Source: Panagrolaimus kolymaensis
Taxonomy: Eukaryota > Nematoda > Chromadorea > Rhabditida > Panagrolaimidae
DNA length: 64,000 bases
NCBI GenBank assembly: GCA_028622995.1
Contig: JAJQJQ010000035.1
Coordinates: forward strand, 2,294,001-2,358,000
Direction: 5' to 3'
The position numbers were made by a program, and so were the translations under genes. Under the pieces are notes generated by a model. It searched no databases. It was not told the DNA's origin and was given only the letters and a program-made list of their open reading frames with translations. Shown here piece after piece: positions 44,301-55,965 of the stretch. The first letter of the stretch is position 1; each line of letters opens with the position of its first letter.

Positions 44301-47300
44301 TTTTTCTTAATCATTTGAGCTATAGCATTACGATATTCTGAAACGGTGGCATCCATCGTTGTTGAAGATTCATCATTATCTATCTATAAAATAAATTTAT
44401 GTTTGTTAACCATATTTTTTGAGAAATGATAAAAAAAGACTAACAGTTTTTAATCCAGATTTTTCTCGACAAATAGTTAAAATATGTTTTGATAAAACTG
44501 TTGCCAAATCTCGAAGTTCATTATCACTTAATGGAGGTTCTAAACAAACTAAAGATGTGGTGGCTCGACATGCATATAATCGAATCCAATTAGATAATGA
44601 TTCAGGTTCTTCTTGATTTACATATTCCTACAAAAAATGGCGACTATGTTTATAAAATTAATGAATTCCAGAAACGGACCTTAACATAACTAAGCATTTC
44701 ATAACGAGCATCAAAACGATAATCATTAGTTAATCGAAGAACGGATTGTCCTATCATATGTATGGCTTCAAGATGGGCTTCACGAACTACAACGTCATTC
44801 TGAAAAAAAGACAGTTGCTTTAAAAGGAACCGAATTTCTTCAGCTTTGAAAATTTTGGATAAAAGTTTCATTTTAAAAATAATCAAACAGTTTCCATTCA
44901 AAAAAATCCGTAAAAATAAAAAATTTCTTATTCACTCTTTTTCTTCTTTCTCCTTAATCCACTTAAAGATACTTACTTTACTTTCAACCATATATTGTCG
45001 TAAAAAGGGTAAAACCGTTTGATCTAATCGTTGAGGCAAAAAATCCACGGGTGAAACATTAATTAAATAACCATATGATAAAACTATGGTTGCTCGAAGG
45101 AATATAGCTTGAGCATCGGGTGCTCGATGATATGCTTCTTTAATAAAACCAAATAAACCACCTGAAGCTTTTTTAGAATGTTCCCATTTAGCGATATTTT
45201 CAAGTTCGGTTAACATTAAAGTTGTATGATGTCTTGAACATTCTCCCACAGCCGCTGCGCAACCTCTGCGTTCAATCATATTTGAATGATTTATTCCACG
45301 AAAAATTAAAACTATGTGTTCTTTAACAAAATTATCGGTGGTTATTCGAGATAAAGTAAATCCCAAACATTGGGCAAGAAAAGCCTTATCATGGGGATAT
45401 TTATTATAAATAGATAATTGCTTTCCTTGAGCTGAAGCTAAAGCTTCCAACCATTCTTTTGTGCAGGAAACTGTGGTAATTTCTTTAAGCAAATTTAATA
45501 CTAATCCTTGAAATCTTTCAACTTTAGCTTTTTTAATATCATTTGGATTTTGTTGTTGAGGATTATCTGGAGTGGTTGACATTCTTGAAATCGAACGAAC
45601 TGGTGAACCTTCAACCGGTGACATAGTTCCATCTAAAGCTTGAATAAGTTCGGGAAGTTCTTTATCGAGAATTGGATGAAGTGAAGGCTGAATGGCTGTT
45701 CCCAAAGCTTCAAGTAATTTTATAGCTTCTTTAGCTCGAGAAATAATGGATGGAGATATTGGAGAAATATTCATACATGCTATTAATCGAGTTAAAACTT
45801 GATAAGATCCAGCAACTCGAGCTGCAAATTGTTTTTGTTAATAAGATATTTAAAATCAGAATAAAAAAGCTCACGATTAACATCAGGACCAAAAGTGAAT
45901 GAAACTTTAATATTTTTTTCATTCATCTTTTTTACAAGAATTCTGAGACATTTGAAAATCTCTGTAACCACAGGATTATAAGATTCCGAACAAATAAATT
46001 CCAATAAATTTGGCCATAAAAGTTGTTGAGCTGATTCGCATGTTTTAGCTATGGTACATAAAGCTTGAGCGGAATGAGTTCGAAGTTGATTAACTTCAGT
46101 TTGAGTTGGTGGAATTATCTTTTTAGCCTATAAAAGGTAACCTTTATAAATACGCTAAAGGTAAGAATTTGGAAATATTACCAATAATGCATCATTATCA
46201 GCAATAAGATTAGCAGTTAAAAAATATATAACATTTTCTCCTCCGGAATCAATATGAACATAACCATGATCAGCTAAAGCCACACATAATTGACACATGG
46301 ACATTTTAGCTTTAATTGAAAGCCCTTCATCTCTCAATAAAGGTTTTAAACCCATTACAATTAAAGCTCGTTTATCTTCCATATGACATTCAGCTGAATT
46401 AAGTAAATGTCGAATTAAATCTATTGCACCTAATTTAGTTGAATCATTTATTGATTGCATTTTATGTAATAAATAATATACTAATCTATCGGCAAATCGT
46501 TGAGATGCAGCTAAAAAACATCGGCATACTTCATTTCTTAATCTCATTATCGTTGGATTTGATGATGAACGATAATTTTCTTCAACTAAAAAAATGGGGT
46601 TACTGTAGTTTGCAAAAAATGCAGATTATAGGTGCTTACGTTGTTCATTATGTACAGCAACATGTTGAAAAATACTATTTAATATATCATCTAAATATGG
46701 TTCAAGTGGAATGGAATCATCATTACAAGTACGAACCAAAAAATTACATATTCCCTAAAAATGATGCTTTGTATTCTTCGACTCTCAATATTTTCAGAAA
46801 TGAATGCTATCATCGTTGCCTTTTAAAAACAATAAAAATTACCTTTGTCATAACATATTGATCATCCAAGCTACCTTTTTTATATAAACTTAAAAAAGTT
46901 GTAATAACCTTTTTTAATTCTTTTAAAATTCTTGCTTGTGAAATAACTAAAAATAAACTTCCAATGCATTCAAATGCATCAGCACGACATTTGGAATCTT
47001 TTGCATTTAACCATCCCATAACTGAATCAAGAATAGGTTCCATTTGATCACCATAATCTTTTTGAGCTTTTTCAGATATATGTGGAAGTGAACGAATACC
47101 TGCAGGAGAATCAATAGAAAATTCAGCTAAAGCTTCACAAAAAGATGATAGAGCTCTAGCCCAAACAGATCGAAGGGATTCAGATGATTTGATATGTGAA
47201 AGAAGAGGTACAGCGCGGGAAAGGATATCAGTTAAAAATGGAACAAAGCCAGATGCTGAAAAAAAAAAGAAGCCAAGTTTTAATAACCCTCCTCTGCCTT

Positions 47301-47976
47301 TAGAGAGTAAACCTCACCATTGCAATTAGCTATTGCAGCTAAAGTGGAAATGATAGCTTTAGGTGGAGAAGTCATAACACCTGGAGGAAATTTTTGAAGT
47401 AATCCATCAAGAACATGATTAACAAGAGAATTATGTTTGGATAAAACCATTAATACATTTCTTCCTGCATCCGACCATTCTTGATCTTCATCCTTTGCCA
47501 TTAGCATTTCTTGTATTGCTAAATTAATGGTTAATAAAAGTCGCTGTTCGTCTATTTGTGATACAACTGTGGAATTGTCAAGTACTGATGCAATAGATGA
47601 AAGGACATATGCATGATTGAATGCATTTAACTAAAAGAAATTATTAGAAGCTACAGAAATTTTAATGCTAGCAACACTCAAAGGTGTGATTCTTGAAACC
47701 GCTTGCTTTGGGTTAAATTATTGCAAAATAAAAATAAAAGAAAACACATACTCGACTATTTTCAAGTAAAAAAGCATGGGAAGCTTCAAGAAATAATGAT
47801 GGTTGTTTTTTGCCAATGGAAAGAAACGATTCTTTCACTCGAGCTCTAACTTCTTCTTCGGTTGTTTGGGTTGCACATTCATAGAGGGAAAGGACCAAAT
47901 CTTAAAAAAAAAATACGAAGTAATGAATAAACTCAAACTACTTTTATAATCACTAACCATTAAGACGTATCGTCAT
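41378..47976 (-). CDS. mroh-1: MROH1-type Maestro HEAT-repeat protein
   Basis: Very long HEAT-repeat protein in many exons. It starts in a 19-nt exon (47958-47976, MTIRLN) and ends HSFS-stop at 41378. N-terminal repeats (LVLSLYECATQTTEEEVRARV; EMLMAKDEDQEWSDAGRNVL; GVMTSPPKAIISTL) follow the order of animal MROH1. So does the middle block (RRGCAAAVGECSRHHTTLML; AIFLRATIVLSYGYLI). C-terminal HEATs lie at 41.4-44.1 kb, with a Thr/Gly-rich insert around 42.9-43.3 kb. MROH1/HEATR7A family proteins are linked to lysosome-related trafficking. The start codon lies 195 bp downstream of the Tat-SF1 stop on the same strand, as in a worm operon, with a candidate trans-splice acceptor (CTTTAAG) just before the ATG. 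Exon ends are approximate. Confidence 0.82.
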
Positions 47977-48170
47977 ATTTGTTGTTGTAGCTTAAAGGAG
48001 CATAAGCTAGAAATCAAGCATATTGGAAAAAATGTAACCAAGCAAACAAAAATCAAAAGAGATAACATCGAGTTTATACTCTTTAAAATTAGAAAGAAAC
48101 AGTTAATAATAAACTTTTATTAAAACAAGCAATCAATAAATAAACTGATACAAGAAAAAAAATTACAAAA
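47977..48170 (-). promoter_or_regulatory. Putative intercistronic region of a Tat-SF1-MROH1 operon
   Basis: A 194-bp gap holds an AATAAA poly(A) signal of the upstream gene (about 48112-48117, - strand). About 110-120 bp further on is a CTTTAAG acceptor-like site shortly before the MROH1 ATG. This spacing matches nematode operons resolved by SL2 trans-splicing. Inference from spacing only. Confidence 0.5.
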
Positions 48171-50447
48171 TTAAGAATCATCCATTCCCAGTATAGCAGC
48201 ATCTTCAGTTCCCACGACTTCTTTAGACTGCGTTTCTTTTTCTTCAGCATCATCATCACTTTGTTCTTCTTCATCAGCCAAAAATGCTTTCCATTCATGA
48301 TCACGACGTTTTTGATCTTCAGCCGATTCTTTAACCTTGTATTTGGTTTGACCATCCCAATGTTCAGCAGTAATTTGACGCTGCCTCATAATTCCACGAT
48401 TTAATAATTCAATGCAATAATCAGCTTCTTCGACGGTAGCAAAAGTTACAGAAACAACACCTTCAGAATGGTTCTAAAAAATGATAATGGATTATAACAA
48501 AAATAATATACCAATATTAGTTATTTGTTTTCCTTTTTGTAAGATAATAATGGAAAACATCCAAAGGGACGACCTATTCACTCATAAATCGATAAAAGAT
48601 AGATACTTATAAACTATTAAGAGTGCATTCAATAAAGTAAAAAACAGTAAACAATAAGGGCTACAAAAAAGTATGAAAGAAGTGCTATGCAAGTTATAAA
48701 AAATTACCTCATAAACGATGATTCTCTTTATTTCACCAAATCTATCACATCGTTCTTTGATAACTCCTTTCAAATCAAGAGCAAGTGTAACATCTTTCTA
48801 AAAAAAGGTGAAATTAGTGTAACTCTTAACTCTTCACAAGCTAATGCAAAAACTTACAAGCATTTCATCAAGACTAAAGACATTCTTGAGAATAACAGTG
48901 CAATCACTGGGTGGACGATAATTTCGTGGTTTTTCTTCAACCCATTCCAAGACTCTAAAAACAAAAGTTTAGTAATACATAAACGTTAAAATCAAAAGTT
49001 AAACATACTTATTCTGCTTTTCGAAGAATCGCTTTTTTTGCTCGACTGTAAGCCTTTTCTTCTTTTTGGCTGGATTAAATTCACCTTTCATTTGAAACTT
49101 TGCTTTTTCAACATGAATTTTATGTTTTCTTAATTCTAAACCATCCAATAGAGTTAAAGCAAGTTGAACAGATTCCATTCGAACATAACAGCAAGTTCCA
49201 TCTCCTTTTGGATCGCTTTCAGGAGTCTTGTATAGTTTAATCTTTGGCTTATTTGTTCGTGGATCTTTCATTATTACACCATACTTTAACATAAGCTCCT
49301 GAAAAACAACAAAGATTAATGAGTTAACAATAGTTTCGACGAAGAATGCTAGTAAAGCAACTAAAAATCTTACCATAAATTCTTCTTCTGTAATATCCAT
49401 AGGCAAATTACTAACATAAACATGAGTATCGGTTTCTTGAGCGATTTCAGTCCAACCTTCATCATTTCCACCTTCAGCAGCTTTTCGTTTTCTCTCTTCT
49501 TTAGCGGCTTGTTTTATTTCCAATTCTTTCAGCTTTAGCTCCTTCTCACTTGGCGGCAACTTTGAATAATCATGTTCAACACCATAATTTTGTTGATACA
49601 TTGCAAGAAAATCTTCATTAACATCCACAACTGGTAGCCACTGTTGCAATTGATGATTCCATTTGTATTCAATGCCATCCACGATTTTTCGATAAGGATC
49701 TTGTGCAGCATATTTGAGTCGAAGGTCTTCATATTGATCAGCTGGAACTTCTTTCCATTCATCATTACCAAATTCAAAGAAAATATTATCTTTAAGAAAA
49801 ACCCATCGACCATCCACCATACGATTCAATGAAGGAGCAGGAGGCGTTGGATGTGATTTAAGCCATTTATCATTAACGCTTTCAATTTCATCTTCATCAA
49901 TTTTCATCCATTCTGTTCCATTATATTCCAAATAATCTCCATCCTTCTCACAAAACCATCGACCATCAATGAATCTTCGATCAATAGCTAAAAAAGAGTA
50001 CATTCCAATGAAAAGATTTATAAACAAAGTAAAACACATACCATTTTGATTTGAATTTGTTTCAGGCATTGTTGTTGTTGATGGTGATTGTTGATCCATT
50101 GGAGTTCCAGATAATGCTACTAAAAAATGATCATAAAACAAAAATAATTATAACTCATTTACATATTTTTAATGCATTCATCAAAGAGAAAAACCTCTTT
50201 TTGCATTTTTTTTAAGTACCCTAAAGCAGCAGCCAGCATCATCATCATCACAAGGGTTCCTTTTTTATTTGACACGTTTGCTTGCATTATGGAAAAAAAT
50301 AGAGAAATTTTTGTTTGGTCCTGGACAAAAAAAAGAGAAGCAAAGAAAAAAATTAAACATTGCAATATTGCAAGACGACGATGATGATGCATGCGCTCAA
50401 ACAAAAAAGCAATTTTGATAAAAGCAAATCTTACCGCCTGCTTCCAT
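48171..50447 (-). CDS. Tat-SF1 (HTATSF1/Cus2) splicing factor
   Basis: HTATSF1 is a nuclear U2 snRNP-associated factor that contacts SF3B1. A 13-nt first exon (50435-50447, MEAG) splices to LSGTPMDQQSP in frame. The N-terminal part has W-containing repeats typical of the family (IDGRWFCEKDGDYLEYNGTE; VDGRWVFLKDN; YKWNHQLQQWLP). RRM1 follows (THVYVSNLPMDITEEEFM ... GTCCYVRMESVQLALTLLDG), then a U2AF-homology-type RRM2 (TVILKNVFS ... VVSVTFATVEEADYCIELLN) and the hallmark TAEHWDGQTKY. The acidic tail ends GMDDS. The size, roughly 460 residues, is compact compared with human. A poly(A) signal (TTTTAATAAAAG) lies near 48115, between this gene and MROH1. Confidence 0.9.
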
Positions 50448-51083
50448 TATGGATGAATGTTGTTGATTGGTGGATTTTGAAGAAAAAAAGAAGCAATAAC
50501 TAAGAGATTAAAAATAATAACAGCTTCAAATAAGCAAGAAAAATCTTTCATAAAAAACTTTGAAGAATTTTTTTGTTTCAAAAAAAAAGAATGGCTGATT
50601 TCAAAACAAAAAAGGCACCAAGCATTTTTCGCATCGAGACCTTGTTTATTTATTTTTCTTCTGCGCTTACTTATTTTGGTTGACTTCTTTTTTTTACTGT
50701 TATGAAACTAGGAATGATGCTTGATAAATTTTTTTAATAATCTTTAAAATCTTTAATGAATGCAACTACAACAACACCAAAATAATAAATTTCTAAAAGT
50801 AGTCCTTTCAAGTAACAAGTAAAATCACATGTGAATTTCTTTTGAAATCCACTTTCTCTGTTTTTTATAAGTGGACTAAATTTTGGATTAACAATTAGCA
50901 ACAACAACGGCAATATTAGTGTCCAGGTACATAAAGTGTAGTCTGAATTTAAAGATGGCACTTTTAATCCATTTTTTTCTTCTTCACTTCAATAAACAAC
51001 ACACTCAAAAAAGAAGGCTATTTTGTGCGCCAAAAATATTATAAAAAAAGCCGCATTCATTATTAATTTTTCTTTGTGCTGTG
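50448..51083. other. Intergenic, Tat-SF1 promoter side
   Basis: AT-rich; no gene seen. It ends at the hAT MITE. Confidence 0.5.
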
Positions 51084-51459
51084 CAGGGATGTCGAAACAG
51101 TCTATTTAACCGGGTTAACTAAACCACTTTTTTTGCTGGTTTACTAAACTGCTGGTTTGCTAAACCAGAAAATTTGCCGGTTAAGCTAACCGTTTTTGTG
51201 TTAACCACTTTTGAAAAAATGCCTTCAAAAAATCCTTGAAGAAAAGCAAAACGAAACATTTCATTGAGGCAGAGAACCAAAGAAAGACTCGTTTGTCTTC
51301 ATTCAAAAAACGAAGCTTTCCGAAAAAGTGGTTTAGTAAACCAGCAATTTTTTCGTTTGATTGAAATTTGCTGGTTTAGTTAACCAGTAGCGTTTTGTGA
51401 ACAATGCCAAAGTGGTTAATGAAACCAGCTAAGACTGTTTCGACATCGCTGGTGCTGTG
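51076..51459. mobile_element. hAT-type MITE with perfect 8-bp target duplication
   Basis: A 368-bp element (51084-51451) has 20-bp inverted ends: CAGGGATGTCGAAACAGTCT on the left, and the right end matches with one difference (CAGCGATG...). It is bounded by identical GTGCTGTG direct repeats at 51076-51083 and 51452-51459. CAGGG ends and 8-bp duplications define hAT elements. Subterminal regions carry many GCTGGTTTA/TAAACCAGC repeats. There is no transposase. The element stops about 50 bp before the start codon at 51502, so it lies in the promoter or 5' leader of that gene. Confidence 0.93.
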
Positions 51460-51501
51460 TTTGGTGGTACATACACTCCTCTGCATTTCTTCTTCATCGT
51501 C

Positions 51502-54500
51502 ATGAATAATAATAATTTTACCATTCAACTTCGAACATGTCCAAAAACAAATTTTGCATTTATGATTCCACCTTTGTCAGAAACATACAATTTCGCTGTT
51601 ATGAAATTATTGGATGAAGTTTTTAATTGTGATAGGTTATGGAAAATTGAGAATTTATTTTATGATTTTTTGAAAAAATTTACTATGATTCCACAATTAT
51701 GGGAATATTGGTTAATGTAAGTCAAAACAAACAAAAATTTGCTTTCTTGCAAAAATTTATAAAATTTAAAAAGTTATTTTTTTAGTTTGGAAGACCACGA
51801 AGAGTTTTTTGATTATGAAGGATATAAGAGTATATACGAAAGTGAAATAAGACGAAAAGCAAAAACACATTTTATTATTGATGCAAAATTTATTGTAACA
51901 GGTGGTGATAAACCGGTAAGACGAAGTTTGACTGAGCATTTCTTAAAAAACGGGTAATTTTTTTAGTTAAAATATAAACTCTTCGATATTGAAATACCTG
52001 AACACAAATGGGAATGCAAAACAATGGAAGATCAAAAAATTTGTGAAAAAGTTTTGAGTTTTCCAAATAAAAATTTTGAAAAAATGCTTAAATTTTTCAA
52101 AATTCATTCAAGTTTGTTTTTTCATCCCAAAAAAAATATTCTTTGAATTATTAATTTTTAGTTCGTCCTTTACCTCCTTCGAATTCAAAAAATCTTGATA
52201 AAGCTGAAATAATTTCAAAGCAAATGGAAGCATTTAAAGATTATCCAGAAAAATGGTTTAAAACTTTATTAAAATGGAAAAATAATGATGAAAAATTTGT
52301 GATTGATAATATTGAATTTAAACTCGCTAAAAATCCTGCAAATATTGGATTATGGAAACTTTATTTAAATTTTTTGAAGAAAGCTAAAAATGATACTCGC
52401 ATTTTGGATGTTTATTTGCGATATTCACGAATATTTATTGAAGATTTTGAAATGAGAAATGAATATCGAAATGAAATTGAACGATTAGGAAATTTGACGA
52501 CGATTGATGTAACTAAATGGTGGATAGATACTATAGAATTTGAAATAACTTTTGGCGATCTTAATCGAGCTTGGTTGCTTATAACAATGGCATTAAAAAA
52601 TTGTGAAACAAAAGAACTTTTAAATTTTGCTATAGAATTTCAAAAACAATATGGAATCAAAGAAATTTATGAAATTTATGTTTCAAAATTAATTAGAAAA
52701 ATTTTAAGCACACCAGTTCTTGAAAAAATCCAAATTGAAGAGATTAAAGAAAACTTTTTTGTTACTTCTAAAACAAATATTCCGGGATTCACTGAAGGTT
52801 TAAAAAAACAAAATTTAAGTTTACCATTTCCATTAATTAATTATATTTTTGATGAATGCACTCTTGAACTCAAACAACGATTATATGAAAGTTGTAAATA
52901 TTTTTTTATTAAAGGTGGAAAAAAACCAATATGCCATAGTTTTGCAGTGGATTTTCAAGAATCTTTCAAATATAAATCTCAATCAGTTTCAATGTTTGCA
53001 AATAAAATTCAAACAACAAAAAATAAAAATATAAAAAATTTGATAATTTCAAATTCTTTGAATATTTGCAATGGATTTAATTCTCTTTCAATTTTATTAC
53101 AACAAAAACATCGAATTCAAATAAAAGTTAAAATTTTATTAATTTGTGATCAACATTTAAAAGCCATTTTTTGAGAAAATCGCACTTTTTTAGAAATTTT
53201 GGAACTTTCATTTTTTCAGGAATTGAAGGTAATTGACTCCCAAGGGGTTTTCGAGGTCGTAGAACACGAATCTGGCCTCTGTTTGAGTAGTTTCATAGCT
53301 ATATCTCGAGATATAGGCCTTTCAAGCTAAAATCTCAACTTTTTTTAAGATGCTTTTTTTAAAAACTGGCTGGACAGAAAAATAGTAAAAAATCCACTGA
53401 TTATTTTTGTAATTGACGCCAAAAATACAAGTATAGCAAAAAAGGGGTCAAATGACCTTTTTAATTGCAATTTCGATGATTTTAAATTAAAAACTCAAAA
53501 AGTGTCGCCGCGGGTGACCTTTTTTATTCCAGATTCAGATTCCCCATGAAATTCTACCCTAAAACAATGTAAATGCAGAAAAAAAAAGCGGGCCCATCAA
53601 AATACCATGACTCCATGAATGACGTACACCAAAATGAGGTATATCAACAAGTAATTAATAAATACATGTGAAAAATACAAACTCTTTACTAAAAACGTAG
53701 AAAAAATTATTTAATGATTTTACAAATCGATAAAACTTCATGATGCTATGCTTTTCGATTTTTCCCACATTTTTAAAGTTTAATACTAATAAATAATGGT
53801 CAAAAAATCCAAAATTCTCAAAATGAGGTATTTATTTTTAAAACTCATCATTTCTAGACCTAATTTGGGTCGTAGAAACCGAATTTGACAATAAAAAAAA
53901 TATATCATAAGCTGGTTATTGAGTTATGAATTTTTGAAATATGCAAATTTTTCACTATGCTATAACTCAATTTTGAGATAGTCAACCTTAGAAACTGTTA
54001 TCAAATTCGTTTTCTACGACCCAAATTAGGTCTAGAAATGATGAGTTTTAAAAATAAATACCTCATTTTGAGAATTTTGGATTTTTTGACCATTATTTAT
54101 TAGTATTAAACTTTAAAAATGTGGGAAAAATCGAAAAGCATAGCATCATGAAGTTTTATCGATTTGTAAAATCATTAAATAATTTTTTCTACGTTTTTAG
54201 TAAAGAGTTTGTATTTTTCACATGTATTTATTAATTACTTGTTGATATACCTCATTTTGGTGTACGTCATTCATGGAGTCATGGTATTTTGATGGGCCCG
54301 CTTTTTTTTTCTGCATTTACATTGTTTTAGGGTAGAATTTCATGGGGAATCTGAATCTGGAATAAAAAAGGTCACCCGCGGCGACACTTTTTGAGTTTTT
54401 AATTTAAAATCATCGAAATTGCAATTAAAAAGGTCATTTGACCCCTTTTTTGCTATACTTGTATTTTTGGCGTCAATTACAAAAATAATCAGTGGATTTT

Positions 54501-55505
54501 TTACTATTTTTCTGTCCAGCCAGTTTTTAAAAAAAGCATCTTAAAAAAAGTTGAGATTTTAGCTTGAAAGGCCTATATCTCGAGATATAGCTATGAAACT
54601 ACTCAAACAGAGGCCAGATTCGTGTTCTACGACCTCGAAAACCCCTTGGGAGTCAATTACCTTCAATTCCTGGAAAAATGAAAGTTCCAGCCAAGTTCGA
54701 TTTTCTCAAAAAATGGCTTTTAAGTTGCAAGGAACTTAATTTACTGGCGGCGGCTTCACCAAGATTGGAATTAGTTAGAATTGGGTATTGTAATATTTAT
54801 GATTATGTTGGTTCACCATTAGAAAAATATTTTGAAATATTTAGAAATGTTCCATGTTTGGAGTAAGTTTCATTAGTTTTTAAACAACAAAAAAATCTTC
54901 AAAAAATGTAAACATTCGATTAAGGAGTTTCAATTTACTCAGAACAGAATTTTTTTGAATGAACCATTTTTAACTTTTCCTGGAATTAGCATTTTTTCTT
55001 TAAATTTTTAAAATATGCAAATTTTGGTTTTTGCTCTATTTTTTTTTAAGTTTCTGGCACATAAAGAAAATTCTATCAACTGCGAAAAATTTGCAAAAAA
55101 AAAATTTTTTAAATTAAAATTATAGCAATTTGTTATTAAATTTTTTTCTAGCTTCACTACAGATAAATGTTTTCCTGATACAGCAAAAAATTTGTCTAAA
55201 TTACAAACATCATCAATAAAAATGAAGGAACTTTCAATAAATTATTTACCCGAATCATTCATAGCCGAACAACCAATTGTTAATGCAGAATATTTTTCAA
55301 CTTTTTTAAAAGTTTGTAAAAAAAAAAAAGAAAAATGTTTACTAATGACTTTTGGTTTTTTTTACAGAATTTTTGTGATCCAAAAGCTACGGTGGAATTA
55401 AGCTTCGAGGAAAATGTACCTTTCGGGCTTAAAGAAAGCTTTAAAAGAACTTTGAAAACAAAATTGAAGGAATATTTACATATTAAGCTTCATTATTTTA
55501 ATTAA
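51502..55505 (+). CDS. HAT-like repeat/F-box-like gene interrupted by a foldback element
   Basis: Paralogue of the - strand gene at 6.5-9.2 kb. Exons: 51502-51717, 51786-51915, 51967-about 52111, and 52162 onward. N-terminal helical repeats include IPQLWEYWLI, NPANIGLWKLYLNFL and DVTKWWIDTIEFEITFG. Next is an F-box-like module (LPFPLINYIFDECTLELKQ...CKYFFIKGGKK). The coding exon is broken at codon CAT-TTA (53154-53159) by the TTAA-flanked foldback element (53157-54723). The frame resumes at TTA-AGT-TGC (54720 on) as SCKELNLLAAASPRLELV and continues in exons ending FPNCLE (about 54861), about 55152-55315 and about 55368-55505. As assembled, translation stops in the element (53174). Otherwise the frame is intact, so the disruption looks recent. 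Function unknown. Confidence 0.6.
53157..54723. mobile_element. TTAA-flanked foldback element with about 725-bp inverted arms
   Basis: The left arm 53157-53888 and right arm 54001-54723 are near-identical inverted copies separated by about 112 bp. The main difference is a short block about 30-45 bp from the outer ends, with a net 9-nt length difference. Both ends carry TTAA followed by AAGCCATTTTTTGAG. Removing the element plus one TTAA rejoins the host reading frame exactly, so TTAA is the target duplication. There is no ORF in the arms. TTAA targets are typical of piggyBac-like transposases, but the ends lack the usual CCY start, so assignment stays open. Confidence 0.88.
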
Positions 55506-55965
55506 GATTGCTCTTTTTGTGCTAATTCTTATAGGAAAAAAAAAAATGAATGCATGATAAAAAAAGGGGGAAAAATATTTTTAGATAAGAAAAAACAATC
55601 AACAATCCTCTCTCGTAAATCTTTTTTCATATGTGTGTGTGACAAAAAAATAAAGCTTTGATAACAAAAAAAATTCTGTAATTTTACAAGAGAAAAAATG
55701 AAAACTAATTTTGTTGCAAGAATTGTAGTTTCTTAAAATTTGTTAATAAATAAAGCAAGTTCGTGAATGTAATAATAATCAAGCCACAACATTTTTTGTT
55801 TGTTTGCAATAATATAGCAGCGTTCAATTTGTGAATCTTACTCATGTACAAAGAAAATGAATGGTTCAATAATTAACAAAGGTAAAGATATAAAAATAAG
55901 TTTATTTATAAAACAAAGAGCAATAAAAAGCATTAAAAGAAATATTGACAACAGAAAATAGAGGT
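55506..55965. other. Intergenic, convergent 3' ends
   Basis: AT-rich spacer without recognisable genes. Confidence 0.5.

Noticed and set aside
50159..50404. Frames inside the first Tat-SF1 intron
   Set aside because: The 13-nt first exon and in-frame junction explain the region as intron.
53157..54723. Palindrome as an ordinary large intron
   Set aside because: The ends are TTAA, not GT-AG, and frame restoration needs removal of exactly one TTAA copy with the element.
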